The translations under genes and the position numbers were made by a program. 64,000 nt of DNA from assembly GCA_041393535.1 (NCBI GenBank), contig JAWKJY010000002.1:248001-312000 (forward strand), in the 5' to 3' direction. Under the pieces are notes generated by a model that worked only from the letters and a program-made list of their open reading frames with translations, had not been told where the DNA came from and ran no database searches. Source of the stretch: JAWKJY01 sp041393535 (GTDB taxonomy: Bacteria > Actinomycetota > Thermoleophilia > Gaiellales > Gaiellaceae). Every line of letters starts with the position of its first letter. Position 1 is the stretch's first letter. Shown here one piece after another: positions 50,206 through 59,472 of the stretch.

Positions 50206-51054
50206 TCAGGGCCGGATCCGACGCGTGTACGCGGTCGGGAAGCCCGCCGAGCGGGCCTGCTGCAGGGTTCCCTGGGCCTCGTCGAGCGTCGTGAAGACGC
50301 CGGTGAAGACGACGTAGAAGCCCGGGCGCAGGCTGGAGAACTGCGACGACTCGAGGATGCCGACGCCGCTCAGGCCGGAGAGGACGGCCGACTGGGCCTG
50401 CTGCTCGGCGAGCGGGCGTCCCTCGGCGAGCGTGACGCTCGAGAGGATCACCGTGTAGCCGCTCGTCCCTGCCGGCCAGTCGGACAGCCCGGCGGGCGGC
50501 GGCGGCTCGGGGAAGGACGGCGGCGTGACGGGGAACGGCTCGGTGTCCGTCAGCCCCGGGAACGGCTCGGTCGTCGGGAACGCGTCGGTCCCCGTCGGGA
50601 ACGGCGACGTGTCGGTGAAGGGCGGCTCGGTCAGACCGGCGGGCGGGCCGGGCGTCGTCTCCGGGATCGAGCCGATCGTGATCGTCTCGATCCCCGCCGT
50701 GTCGACGGCCAGGTCGGTGACGCCGTCGGTCGGCACGGGCGCCGGCGCGGGCGCCGGGGCGGCCGGCGGCGGCGCGACGGGGAGCGCCGAGAGGGCGGGG
50801 GCCGAGCGCCGCTGGTCGTCGCGGCTCGCGAGCACGGCGACCACGATCCCGGACACGAGCGCGACGAGCGCGAGCGCGCCGATCACGCCCCAGACCCAGG
50901 CCGGGGAGCGGGGCGGCTCTCCCCACGGGCTCGGCAGGCGCGCGCCGCACTCGAGGCAGTACTCCTGGTCGGGCTCGTGGGGGGCGCCGCACTCCGGGCA
51001 GGTCGGCTCCGCCGGGGTCGGCTCGTCCGGCGGCGGCGCCGGCGCGTCCGTCAC
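50206..51054 (-). CDS. Zinc-ribbon, single-pass membrane protein with SPOR-like C-terminus
   Basis: 282 residues. An N-terminal zinc ribbon (CPECGAPHEPDQEYCLECG) is cytoplasmic. One transmembrane helix follows (WGVIGALALVALVSGIVVAVLA), then a 100-residue Pro/Thr/Phe-rich extracytoplasmic linker with imperfect PFPxTxDxFP-type repeats. The C-terminal SPOR-like fold is GYTVILSSVTLAEGRPLAEQQAQ to FYVVFTGVFTTLDEAQGTLQQAR. SPOR domains bind denuded glycan strands at division sites. The GTG overlaps the stop of the upstream double-zinc-ribbon gene. Confidence 0.8.
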   Translation of the reverse strand: MTDAPAPPPDEPTPAEPTCPECGAPHEPDQEYCLECGARLPSPWGEPPRSPAWVWGVIGALALVALVSGIVVAVLASRDDQRRSAPALSALPVAPPPAAPAPAPAPVPTDGVTDLAVDTAGIETITIGSIPETTPGPPAGLTEPPFTDTSPFPTGTDAFPTTEPFPGLTDTEPFPVTPPSFPEPPPPAGLSDWPAGTSGYTVILSSVTLAEGRPLAEQQAQSAVLSGLSGVGILESSQFSSLRPGFYVVFTGVFTTLDEAQGTLQQARSAGFPTAYTRRIRP

Positions 51055-51611
51055 GGCGCGTCCTGTCCGGCCGCCGTCAGCGCGGCGCCGCACCCGCCGC
51101 AGAAGCGCGCGCTCGCGGGCGACGTGCGCCCGCACGCGGCGCAGGTGCGCGGCGGCGCGACCTCGACCGGCCGGCCGCAGTTCGCGCAGAAGTTCGCCCC
51201 GGGCGCGAGCTCGGCGCCGCATCGGCAGCTCGTGAGCGGGATGCTCGCGATCGTCGGCCCCGGCGTCGCGTCGACCGCGGTGCGCAGCACGGCGTCGATC
51301 GCATGGATCTCCCGCTCGACCCCGAGCACCTCGCTGGCGCGGCGCTCCAGGAGGCCCGTGGAGAGGCGCCCGCGCCTGACCATCTCCAGCACGAGGCCGC
51401 CGAGGTCGCGGATGCGGCGCTCGCGGTCGCGCATGTGCGCCCGGCGGTCGCGCCGGAGCGCCACGACCTGGGCAGCCGTCAGCGTGGTCGGGAGCGCCGC
51501 CTCGGCGACCGGCTGCTCGTCCGCCTGGCCGTCAGGCGTCGCAGTCCCCGACGTGTCGCCCGGCTCCTCGTTGGGTTCGGCCGGGAAGAGCCCTGTGAGT
51601 CGAGGGGCCAT
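51051..51611 (-). CDS. Double zinc-ribbon protein
   Basis: 186 residues. An acidic N-terminus and a helical segment (LTAAQVVALRRDRRAHMRDRERRIRDLGGLVLEMV) precede two zinc ribbons: CRCGAELAPGANFCANCG and CAACGRTSPASARFCGGCG. It is probably cytoplasmic and may scaffold its membrane-bound neighbour, to which it is coupled by GTGA. TTACACT lies upstream of the ATG. The family is not recognised beyond the DZR-type ribbons. Confidence 0.75.
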   Translation of the reverse strand: MAPRLTGLFPAEPNEEPGDTSGTATPDGQADEQPVAEAALPTTLTAAQVVALRRDRRAHMRDRERRIRDLGGLVLEMVRRGRLSTGLLERRASEVLGVEREIHAIDAVLRTAVDATPGPTIASIPLTSCRCGAELAPGANFCANCGRPVEVAPPRTCAACGRTSPASARFCGGCGAALTAAGQDAP

Positions 51612-51723
51612 GGTGCCGAGGGCGAGTGTAACAGCCGGCCCTCCGGCTACCGTTCTCGCGCCCGGGAGGGGACCCGGGGCGTCGTCCGGCGTCGTCCGAC
51701 GGGCGCCGTACCCTCTTGGTCCC

Positions 51724-51924
51724 GTGTGCTGTGCATACTGCGGGCGGGCCTTCCTGACCGGCGAGCGGTTCCGCTGGTGGGTCGTCCCGACGGTCAGCGG
51801 GGAGCAGCCGGTGTGCGCCCTCTGCGAGCGGTCGGCCCTCCGGGACGGCTGGTCGAGGAGCGAGCGCGAGGCGGCCCGCGGCGCCGTGGTCGAGGGCGTC
51901 GCCACCGTCCGCCAGGTGGCCTGA
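51724..51924 (+). CDS. Small CxxC...CxxC protein
   Basis: 66 residues with two Cys pairs (CCAYCGRAF near residue 2, CALCERS near 31) separated by RFRWWVVPTVSGEQPV, then a charged helix. This is probably a small treble-clef or zinc-ribbon fold. The GTG has TACCCT 9 nt upstream. It is divergent from the double-zinc-ribbon gene. Function unknown. Confidence 0.6.
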   Translation: MCCAYCGRAFLTGERFRWWVVPTVSGEQPVCALCERSALRDGWSRSEREAARGAVVEGVATVRQVA

Positions 51925-52011
51925 GTTCCTGCCCTCAGCGGGCGAAATTCACAGTTTCCTTACGACCCAGTCATCGCGTTCTCACCGCGCGTGACGATAG
52001 TGAGGGACACG

Positions 52012-52557
52012 ATGCGGCACATCACGCGCTGGCTCCTGCTCACCGCCCTCCTCGCAGGGGCCCTCGCGGCCCTCTCGGCGGGCCCCGCGGCGGCGGCGGA
52101 GACCGGCGGCGAGTGCATCTCGGGCGTGCTCCCGCGGGACTCGATCGCGACGTGCGACGGGGTCGGATCGCTCGTCCTCGACATCCAGGGCGGCTCGATC
52201 ATCGGCAGCGTCGACGCCGGCATGCTCTCGGTGATCGGGACGGCGCAGCTGCGCTTCCGCAGGTCGGTCGTGTACCCCTCGGCGCCGTCGACGTACAATC
52301 GCAGAACGCGCAAGACCACCTTCACGGGCACCGGGCTCAACTTCTTCCTGCCGACGGGGCGCTGGCGGGTCGAGCTCACGGGCAAGGGCATCTCGATCAG
52401 CTCCCGCGGGCAGATCATCAGCGGCACCATCTCCGGGACGGACGGCATCTGGTCGGCCGGCGGCCGCTCGTTCGTCGACTGGCCCGAGACGGCGACGCGG
52501 TTCCTCGTCGGCACGAAGGTGCGGCCGGCCCCGGCGCGAACGAGAAGGGCACGATGA
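52012..52557 (+). CDS. Secreted protein co-encoded with a two-component system
   Basis: 181 residues from the ATG at 52012 (a GTG at 51991 would add seven). A signal peptide (RWLLLTALLAGALAALSAGPAAAA) precedes a beta-rich domain with two Cys (ECISGVL, ATCDGVG). Repetitive strand patterns run IQGGSIIGSVDAGMLSVIG and GISISSRGQIISGTISGTDGIWSAGG. The stop overlaps the start of the OmpR regulator (ATGA), so it belongs to the same operon and may be a ligand, accessory sensor or target of the kinase. No family recognised. Confidence 0.75.
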   Translation: MRHITRWLLLTALLAGALAALSAGPAAAAETGGECISGVLPRDSIATCDGVGSLVLDIQGGSIIGSVDAGMLSVIGTAQLRFRRSVVYPSAPSTYNRRTRKTTFTGTGLNFFLPTGRWRVELTGKGISISSRGQIISGTISGTDGIWSAGGRSFVDWPETATRFLVGTKVRPAPARTRRAR

Positions 52558-53267
52558 GCGAGGCAGCAGCCAACGGCCAGAAGGTGCTGGTGGTCGAGGA
52601 CGAGGCGAGCATCGCGTCGTTCGTCGCGATGTACCTGAAGAAGGCCGGGTTCGGCGTCTCGATCGCGCCGAGCGGCGGCGAGGCGCTCGAACGGGCCGAG
52701 TCGGAGGAGCCCGCCATCGTGCTGCTCGACCTCGGCCTGCCGGACATCGACGGGATCGACGTCTGCCGGCGCATCCGGCAGCGGTCGGACGTGCCGATCC
52801 TGATGCTGACCGCGCGCGACGACGACGTGGACAAGATCATCGGGCTCGAGGTCGGCGCGGACGACTACCTGACGAAGCCGTTCAACCCGCGCGAGCTCGT
52901 CGCGCGCGTGAAGTCGATCCTCCGCCGCTCCGCGCCGGAGCGGCGCGAGCTCGAGACGACGACGCTCGCTCACGGCGCGCTGCGCATCGACCACGGCCGC
53001 CGCGAGGTGACGGTCTCGGGCGAGGAGGTGCAGCTCGCGCCGAAGGAGTTCGACCTGCTCTGGGAGCTGCTCGACCACCGCGGGCTCGTGCTCACGCGCG
53101 ACCAGCTGCTGGAGCGCGTCTGGGGGTACACCTTCGCGGGCGACACGAGGACCGTCGACGTCCACGTGCGGCAGCTCCGGCGCAAGCTCGGCGACGCCTG
53201 TCCGATCGTGACCGTCTGGGGGATCGGCTACAAGGTGTCGACGGAGCCGAAGCCAGCTCCCGCCTGA
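52554..53267 (+). CDS. OmpR/PhoB-family response regulator
   Basis: 237 residues. The receiver domain has VVEDEASIASFVAMYL, phospho-Asp in LLDLGLPDIDG, LMLTARDDD and YLTKPFNPREL. The C-terminal winged helix contains LAPKEFDLLWELLDHRGLVLTRDQLLERVWG, then DTRTVDVHVRQLRRKLGD and GIGYKV. It is coupled upstream to the secreted protein and followed after 25 bp by its kinase, so this is a complete three-gene signalling operon. Confidence 0.95.
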   Translation: MSEAAANGQKVLVVEDEASIASFVAMYLKKAGFGVSIAPSGGEALERAESEEPAIVLLDLGLPDIDGIDVCRRIRQRSDVPILMLTARDDDVDKIIGLEVGADDYLTKPFNPRELVARVKSILRRSAPERRELETTTLAHGALRIDHGRREVTVSGEEVQLAPKEFDLLWELLDHRGLVLTRDQLLERVWGYTFAGDTRTVDVHVRQLRRKLGDACPIVTVWGIGYKVSTEPKPAPA

Positions 53268-53292
53268 CCGACCCGTCCAGGAGGCTCGCCTC

Positions 53293-54690
<1,398 letters not shown>

Positions 54691-54710
54691 GCGGCGGGAG
54701 TCGCGTCGCG

Positions 54711-55199
54711 CTAGGCGCCGTGGCGCAGCTCGTCGGCGAGCGGGCGCAGCAGCGACGGGCCGGGCGGCTGCTCGGCCTCGCGGTCGAGCGCGCGCTCGAC
54801 GCGGTCGAGCGTCCGCTCCAGGCGATCGAGGCGGCGCTCCACGCCGCGCCAGCCGGAGACGACGAGGTCGACCAGCAGCGCGAGGTCCTCGACGCGCGCC
54901 TTCCGCTCCGCCTCGAGCTCGTTCTGGAGCCGCTCGAGCCGCCGGATCGTCTGCGCGGACAGGCCGCGCACCTCGGCGATGTGCCGGCCGACCGGCAGCA
55001 CCTCCTGGCGGAGCGCCTCGTGGATGCCGCTCGCGACGCGGTCGGGCACGGTCGCCTCGAGCTCGGCGGCCGTCTGCGCGAGCGCCTCGAGCTGCTCCCG
55101 CGCCCGGTCGAGCGAGGCCTGGAGCGTCGGGCCGTCCGGCTCCTCCGAGCGGAGGGCGGTCAGGCGCCGGCGCGCGCGGTCGATCGAGTCCGGATCCAT
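54711..55199 (-). CDS. Coiled-coil protein of unknown function
   Basis: 162 residues, nearly all helical with heptad patterns (LDRAREQLEALAQTAAELEATV; TIRRLERLQNELEAERKARVEDLALLVDLV; RLDRLERTLDRVERALDREA). No signal or membrane segment. The ATG is supported by TACAGT 7 nt upstream. It is divergent from queA with a 30-bp gap. No family recognised. Confidence 0.65.
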   Translation of the reverse strand: MDPDSIDRARRRLTALRSEEPDGPTLQASLDRAREQLEALAQTAAELEATVPDRVASGIHEALRQEVLPVGRHIAEVRGLSAQTIRRLERLQNELEAERKARVEDLALLVDLVVSGWRGVERRLDRLERTLDRVERALDREAEQPPGPSLLRPLADELRHGA

Positions 55200-55206
55200 A
55201 GCCACG

Positions 55207-55216
55207 ACTGTAGCGT
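55207..55216. promoter_or_regulatory. Overlapping divergent -10 candidates between coiled-coil gene and queA
   Basis: ACTGTAGCGT: minus-strand TACAGT (55212-55207), 7 nt from the coiled-coil ATG; plus-strand TAGCGT (55211-55216), 13 nt from the queA ATG. Confidence 0.4.
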
Positions 55217-55229
55217 TGCCCGCGGACGG

Positions 55230-56183
55230 ATGCGCGCCGCGGACCTCGACTACGACCTGCCGCCGGAGCTGATCGCGCAGCGGCCGGTCGAGCCGCGCGA
55301 CGCGAGCAGGCTGCTCGCCCGCGACCCCGCGACGGGCGAGGTCTCGCACCGGGTCGTCCGCGACCTGCCCGACCTGCTCGCCCCGGGGACGCTCGCCGTC
55401 GTCAACGACACGCGCGTCGTCCCCGCCCGGCTGCGCCTGCGCCGACCGGGGGGCGGGGAGGCCGAGGTGCTCCTGCTCGAGCCGCTCGGCGACGGCACGT
55501 GGGACGCGCTCGCCCGGCCCTCGCGGCGGCTGCGGCCGGGCATGGCGCTCGCCGGGGACGCGGGCCCGGCCGTCGAGCTCGTCGAGCGCGGGCAGGAGGG
55601 CCGCTGGCTGGTGCGGTTGGTCGGCGAGCCGGGTGGCGAGGTGCCGCTGCCGCCCTACATCCGCGAGCGGCTGGCCGACGAGGGCCGCTACCAGACCGTC
55701 TACGCTCGCGAGGCCGGCTCGGCCGCGGCCCCGACCGCGGGCCTCCACCTGACGCCCGAGCTGCTCGCGCGCCTCGACGTCGCGCGCGTGACCCTGCACG
55801 TCGGCCTCGACACGTTCCGACCGCTCGCCGTCGACGACCTCGCCGAGCACCGGATCCACGGCGAGCGCTACGCCGTCGAGCCGGCCGAGTGGGAGCGCAT
55901 CCGCGCGGCCGAGACGGTGCTGGCGGTCGGGACGACGACCGTCCGCGTGCTCGAGACGATCGCCGCCGGCGGCCCGCTCGCCGGGCGCACGGAGCTGTTC
56001 GTCACCCCCGGCTTCCGCTTCCGTCGCGTCGACCGGCTGCTGACGAACTTCCACCTGCCGCGCTCGACGCTGCTCGCGCTCGTGATGGCGTTCGCCGGCG
56101 TCGAGGAGACGCGAAGGCTCTACCGGCTCGCGGTCGAGGAGGGCTACCGTTTCTACTCGTTCGGGGACGCCATGCTCCTTTGA
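55230..56183 (+). CDS. queA: S-adenosylmethionine:tRNA ribosyltransferase-isomerase
   Basis: 317 residues, slightly shorter than most QueA. Motifs are DLDYDLPPELIAQRPVEPRDASRLL, VVNDTRVVPARL, EVPLPPYI, YQTVYAREAGSAAAPTAGLHLT, VTLHVGLDTFRP, VGTTTVRVLET and LLTNFHLPRSTLLALVMAFAG. It transfers and isomerises the ribosyl group of SAM to 7-aminomethyl-7-deazaguanine in tRNA, making epoxyqueuosine for QueG. In many bacteria tgt follows directly; here 3.3 kb of unrelated DNA intervenes. A 14-bp hairpin begins 1 nt after the stop. Confidence 0.95.
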   Translation: MRAADLDYDLPPELIAQRPVEPRDASRLLARDPATGEVSHRVVRDLPDLLAPGTLAVVNDTRVVPARLRLRRPGGGEAEVLLLEPLGDGTWDALARPSRRLRPGMALAGDAGPAVELVERGQEGRWLVRLVGEPGGEVPLPPYIRERLADEGRYQTVYAREAGSAAAPTAGLHLTPELLARLDVARVTLHVGLDTFRPLAVDDLAEHRIHGERYAVEPAEWERIRAAETVLAVGTTTVRVLETIAAGGPLAGRTELFVTPGFRFRRVDRLLTNFHLPRSTLLALVMAFAGVEETRRLYRLAVEEGYRFYSFGDAMLL

Positions 56184-56480
56184 CGTGGGGGAGAAGCTCG
56201 CGCTTCTCCCCCACGGGCCCCCTCATCGCGCCACGGCGGCTCGCTCTCGGGCCCCGCCTGGCGCTGTTCTCTGGCGCTCTCTCCGAGGTGGTGGTCGTCG
56301 GAGGGCAGCAAGCTGCCCTCCTCGGCGGAAGGGCACGGGGAGAAGCGCGAGCTTCTCCCCCGTGGGCCCCCTCATCGCGCCAGGCGTTGCGCGCTCAGGC
56401 CTCGCCTGGTGCTTCGTGTTCGCGGCTTCTCCGTGGGCGTGGGTCGTCGGAGGGCAGCAAGCTGCCCTCCTCGGCGGGAA
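56184..56480. repeat. Tandem 150-bp repeat, each copy with two hairpins (REP/BIME-like)
   Basis: Copy 1 is 56184-56333, copy 2 is 56334-56480. Hairpin A: CGTGGGGGAGAAGC-TCGC-GCTTCTCCCCCACG in copy 1 (perfect 14 bp, 56184-56215); in copy 2 the loop is GCGA with compensatory CAC/GTG ends and one bulge (56334-56364). Hairpin B, GGAGGGCAGC/GCTGCCCTCC, is identical at 56300-56321 and 56449-56470. GGGCCCCCTCATCGCGCCA is also shared. Copy 1 begins at the queA stop and may terminate it. No coding sequence is supported in this 330-bp gap. Confidence 0.85.
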
Positions 56481-56501
56481 CCATTCCGGCGGGTCTTCGG
56501 T

Positions 56502-56507
56502 CAGAAT
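56502..56507 (+). promoter_or_regulatory. Putative -10 element (CAGAAT), leaderless, for the first paralogous secreted-protein gene
   Basis: CAGAAT, 6-nt spacer, GTG at 56514; it supports this start over a longer frame that would run through the hairpin repeat. Confidence 0.45.
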
Positions 56508-56513
56508 CGCGTC

Positions 56514-57980
56514 GTGCGAGTCCGGGCAGGGGTCGCGCTGGGCCTAGCCGCGCTGGTCGCGGGGGTCGCGCCTGCGGCATGGGCCGGGAGCGGGGTGGAC
56601 GAGACGCGGGTCGTGCCGCCGCCGGCGCCGATGGCGGGGTCGCTCCTCGAGATCGCGCAGGCCTACGCGGCCGGGTTGTCGGCCGTCTCGGCGCTCTCCG
56701 TCGAGGGTGGCGTGCTGCGCATCGGGCTGCGCGACCTCGAGCCGGAGGGAGCACCGGAGGTGCGGCGCTGGTGGGAGGCGGCCCTGCTCGGCCGCGCGGT
56801 CGCGCGCCAGCTCGCGGCGAACGTCTCGACGCCCGGGCTGACGAGCGCCTGGGTCGGCGTCGAGCTACGAACGGACGCTCCCGATCCGCTCCTCGGCACC
56901 CTGCAGACCGTCGACCCGGCGTCGCCGTCGGTCACGCCCTCGGTGGTCGAGCTCCGCGCGTCCACGCGCTCCGAGGCCGAGATCGCGGCCACCGTCGTGT
57001 CCTCGATCCGAGCGCTCGGGCTGGCTCGGCCCCGGGTCGAGTGGGTGCGGCTCGGAGACCTGCGGGCGCTCGCGGTGACGGCGGTCGCGCGCAGCCCGCG
57101 CCTCTACCTCGAGCGGGTCGGCGACGGCGTCGGGCCGCTCTTCGGCCGTTCCGTGCCGCGGCTGCTCGGGATCGACGTGACCCTGCGCGACCCCGCGGGC
57201 GCGGCGTTCCAGCAGGTGGCCTGGATCGGCGAGGCGCCCGACGGCGCCGGTTCGGCCTGGGTGCGAGACGACCTCGTGGACGGGTTCGGGGGTGCGCCTC
57301 CCGACGGTCGAGACCTGCGCTCCGTCACCGTCGAGGGCTGGCAGGGCGCGCGGCGGACGTGGCGTGCCGCGGCCACCGAGCCGGCCGAGCGGGAGGGGTT
57401 CGCGCTGGCGAGCCAGATCCTCGGACGGCGGCGTCACCCCGAGCTCGCGCAGTCCGTCGCGTGCGCTCGAGCGCAGCGCGTCACGCTCGTGTACGAGGAC
57501 GCGACCCTGGTCTACGGGCCCTGCAGGCTGCCGGCTCCCGTCCAGCTCGCGGTCTCCGCCGCGAGGCGAGCCGACCGGCTCGCGACGTGCGAGCGCCCGT
57601 CCCAGACGGTCGCGACGGCGCACGGCCGCGCGGTCGCGCTCGGGCCCTTCCGGATCCTCGGCGTGGGCGAGGGTGCATCGCTCCTGACACGGCCGAACGG
57701 GCGGGTGACGGTGCCAGTGGTCGCGACGCGCGAGCCACGTCGTCGTCTCCGCGTGCATGCGTGGTCGTGTGCCGGCGACGTCGGCGGCTACGTCTACCTC
57801 TATCCGCGCTGGACACCGCGCGATGGGTCCGACCCGCCACCCGGGCTCGCTCCGGCCGACGTCCGCATGCTGACGGGCCGCCTGCGCACCTCGGGGTTGC
57901 TGCGCCTCTACCTCGACGATCCGGACGGCCGCTTCCACGGGACCGCCGTCCTGCGGATCGTCAGGCCGGGGCGACCCTGA
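56514..57980 (+). CDS. Secreted protein, paralogue 1 of an uncharacterised tandem pair
   Basis: 488 residues. Signal peptide VRAGVALGLAALVAGVAPAAWA, then RVVPPPAPMAGSLLEIAQAY, a mixed alpha/beta region (LRASTRSEAEIAATVVSSIRALGL, PRVEWVRLGDLRALAVTAVA), and a C-terminal Cys-containing beta domain. Four Cys of that domain are conserved in the paralogue (VACARAQRVTL, YGPCRLPAP, TCERPS, WSCAGDVGGY), suggesting two disulfides. It ends GLLRLYLDDPDGRFHGTAVLRIVRP. I do not recognise the family. The gene sits between queA and tgt, overlapping its paralogue by 1 bp (TGATG). Confidence 0.75.
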   Translation: MRVRAGVALGLAALVAGVAPAAWAGSGVDETRVVPPPAPMAGSLLEIAQAYAAGLSAVSALSVEGGVLRIGLRDLEPEGAPEVRRWWEAALLGRAVARQLAANVSTPGLTSAWVGVELRTDAPDPLLGTLQTVDPASPSVTPSVVELRASTRSEAEIAATVVSSIRALGLARPRVEWVRLGDLRALAVTAVARSPRLYLERVGDGVGPLFGRSVPRLLGIDVTLRDPAGAAFQQVAWIGEAPDGAGSAWVRDDLVDGFGGAPPDGRDLRSVTVEGWQGARRTWRAAATEPAEREGFALASQILGRRRHPELAQSVACARAQRVTLVYEDATLVYGPCRLPAPVQLAVSAARRADRLATCERPSQTVATAHGRAVALGPFRILGVGEGASLLTRPNGRVTVPVVATREPRRRLRVHAWSCAGDVGGYVYLYPRWTPRDGSDPPPGLAPADVRMLTGRLRTSGLLRLYLDDPDGRFHGTAVLRIVRPGRP

Positions 57981-59425
57981 TGCGCGTCCGGGCAGGGGTC
58001 GCGCTGGGCCTCGCCGCGCTCGTCGCGGGGCTCCCGGCTGCGGCGTGGGCTGCGGGCGGGGTGGACGTGACGCGGGTCGTGCCGCCGCCGGCGCCCATGG
58101 CGGGGTCGCTCGTCGAGATCGCGCAGGCCTACGCGGCGGGGCTGCCGACGATCGGGGCGATCCGCCTCGACGGCGACCTGTTGCGGGTCGACCTGCGTCC
58201 GGGCGAGCCGGCTGGGTTCAGCTTCGCGCGCGGCTCCTGGGAGGGCGAGTTGCTCCTTCTCGCGGTTCATCGGCAGCTCGCCTCGAACGCCGCCGTCCCA
58301 GGGCTGACGAGCGCCTGGGCGGGGCTGCTGTTCTCGACGCCGGGGCAGGACGGGCCGACTGGCGGCAGCTCGGGAGCGACATCGACCCCGCCGACGTTCG
58401 AGCTGCGGGTGAGCACGCGAAGCCGCGACGAACTGGGCGCTGCAGTCATAGCCGGCGCGCGGGAACTCGGCCTCGTCCGCCCGGCGGTCGAGTGGCTGCG
58501 CGTCGGCGACCTGGACGCGCTCGTCGTCACGGCCACCGCGCGAAGCCCGCGGCGCTTCCTCGAGCGGTGGAGCCTCGGCGCCGCGCAAACGCTCTTCGGC
58601 GGTGCCGTCCCCGAGTTGCTCGGGCTCTACGTCGAGCTCCGCGACCGGACGGGCGCGCCGTTCATCGGGGAGTCCTCGACGCCGTTCTCGGGAGGAAGCT
58701 GGTACCGGGAGGACGTGGCCGACCTGCGAAACGGCGGGCCGGCGCCGATCTCGTCGCAGCTGCTCCGGCGCGTCGAGGTGACCGACGGCGACAGGCGCCT
58801 GTCGATCGCGCGTACGGTGCGCCGGCAGCCCGAGGCTCGGGCCTTCGCTGCAGCCGAAGGGGCGCTCGGCCTGCGCGTGCTGCCTCCGCCCGTGGCGCAG
58901 ACCTTCTCCTGCGCGCGGCCGCTCCGCGTCACGCTGACCTACGAGGACGGGCACACCGTCCGCTACGGGCCGTGCCGGCTGCCCGCCCCGGTCCGCCTCG
59001 CCGGGAAGGCACTGCTCCGCGTCCATGCGCTCGGCTCCTGCGCGGCGCCGTCCCGGCCCCGCGGGGGTGCCGTGCGGCTCGGGCCCTACCGGATCGCGGG
59101 CCTCGACCCGGGCCACATCGCCTCCGCCCGGACGACGCGCGCGGGACGGCTCGTCCTGCCGGTCGTCCCCCTGGTCGAGCCGAGCCGTCCGCTCCAGCTG
59201 CTCGCCTGGCCGTGCCAGGGCGACCCCGGCGGCTACGCGACGCTCCGGCCCTGGATCGCGACGACGGCCGATGCCCGCCGCCGCCCGCTCCCGGCGGGCG
59301 CCGATCCGGCGACGACCTGGGCGCTCGTCGCCCGCGTGCGCCGGACGGGGCTCTACCGCCTCTACCTCGCCGACCCCGAAGGGCGCTTCCTCGGTACGGC
59401 CGTCCTGCGGTTCGTGCGGCCCTGA
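57980..59425 (+). CDS. Secreted protein, paralogue 2 of an uncharacterised tandem pair
   Basis: 481 residues. The signal peptide and first mature residues are almost identical to paralogue 1, including long stretches of identical DNA. The middle is strongly diverged (SWEGELLLLAVHRQLASNAAVPGL; SGGSWYREDVADLRNGG), and the C-terminal four-Cys domain and RLYLADPEGRFLGTAVLRFVRP end are again conserved. This points to duplication followed by divergence of the central region. It is translationally coupled to paralogue 1, so both are made together, perhaps as a heteromer at the cell surface. Confidence 0.75.
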   Translation: MRVRAGVALGLAALVAGLPAAAWAAGGVDVTRVVPPPAPMAGSLVEIAQAYAAGLPTIGAIRLDGDLLRVDLRPGEPAGFSFARGSWEGELLLLAVHRQLASNAAVPGLTSAWAGLLFSTPGQDGPTGGSSGATSTPPTFELRVSTRSRDELGAAVIAGARELGLVRPAVEWLRVGDLDALVVTATARSPRRFLERWSLGAAQTLFGGAVPELLGLYVELRDRTGAPFIGESSTPFSGGSWYREDVADLRNGGPAPISSQLLRRVEVTDGDRRLSIARTVRRQPEARAFAAAEGALGLRVLPPPVAQTFSCARPLRVTLTYEDGHTVRYGPCRLPAPVRLAGKALLRVHALGSCAAPSRPRGGAVRLGPYRIAGLDPGHIASARTTRAGRLVLPVVPLVEPSRPLQLLAWPCQGDPGGYATLRPWIATTADARRRPLPAGADPATTWALVARVRRTGLYRLYLADPEGRFLGTAVLRFVRP

Positions 59426-59472
59426 CCTCGACTGCGGGAGGCAGGCGCGCGGCCCGTACCATGGGCCGCTCG

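Noticed and set aside
56409..56513. Longer N-terminus for the first secreted paralogue
   Set aside because: It would run through hairpin B of the second repeat copy and place the signal peptide 35 residues inside the protein; the GTG at 56514 matches the paralogue's start and has a -10 6 nt upstream.
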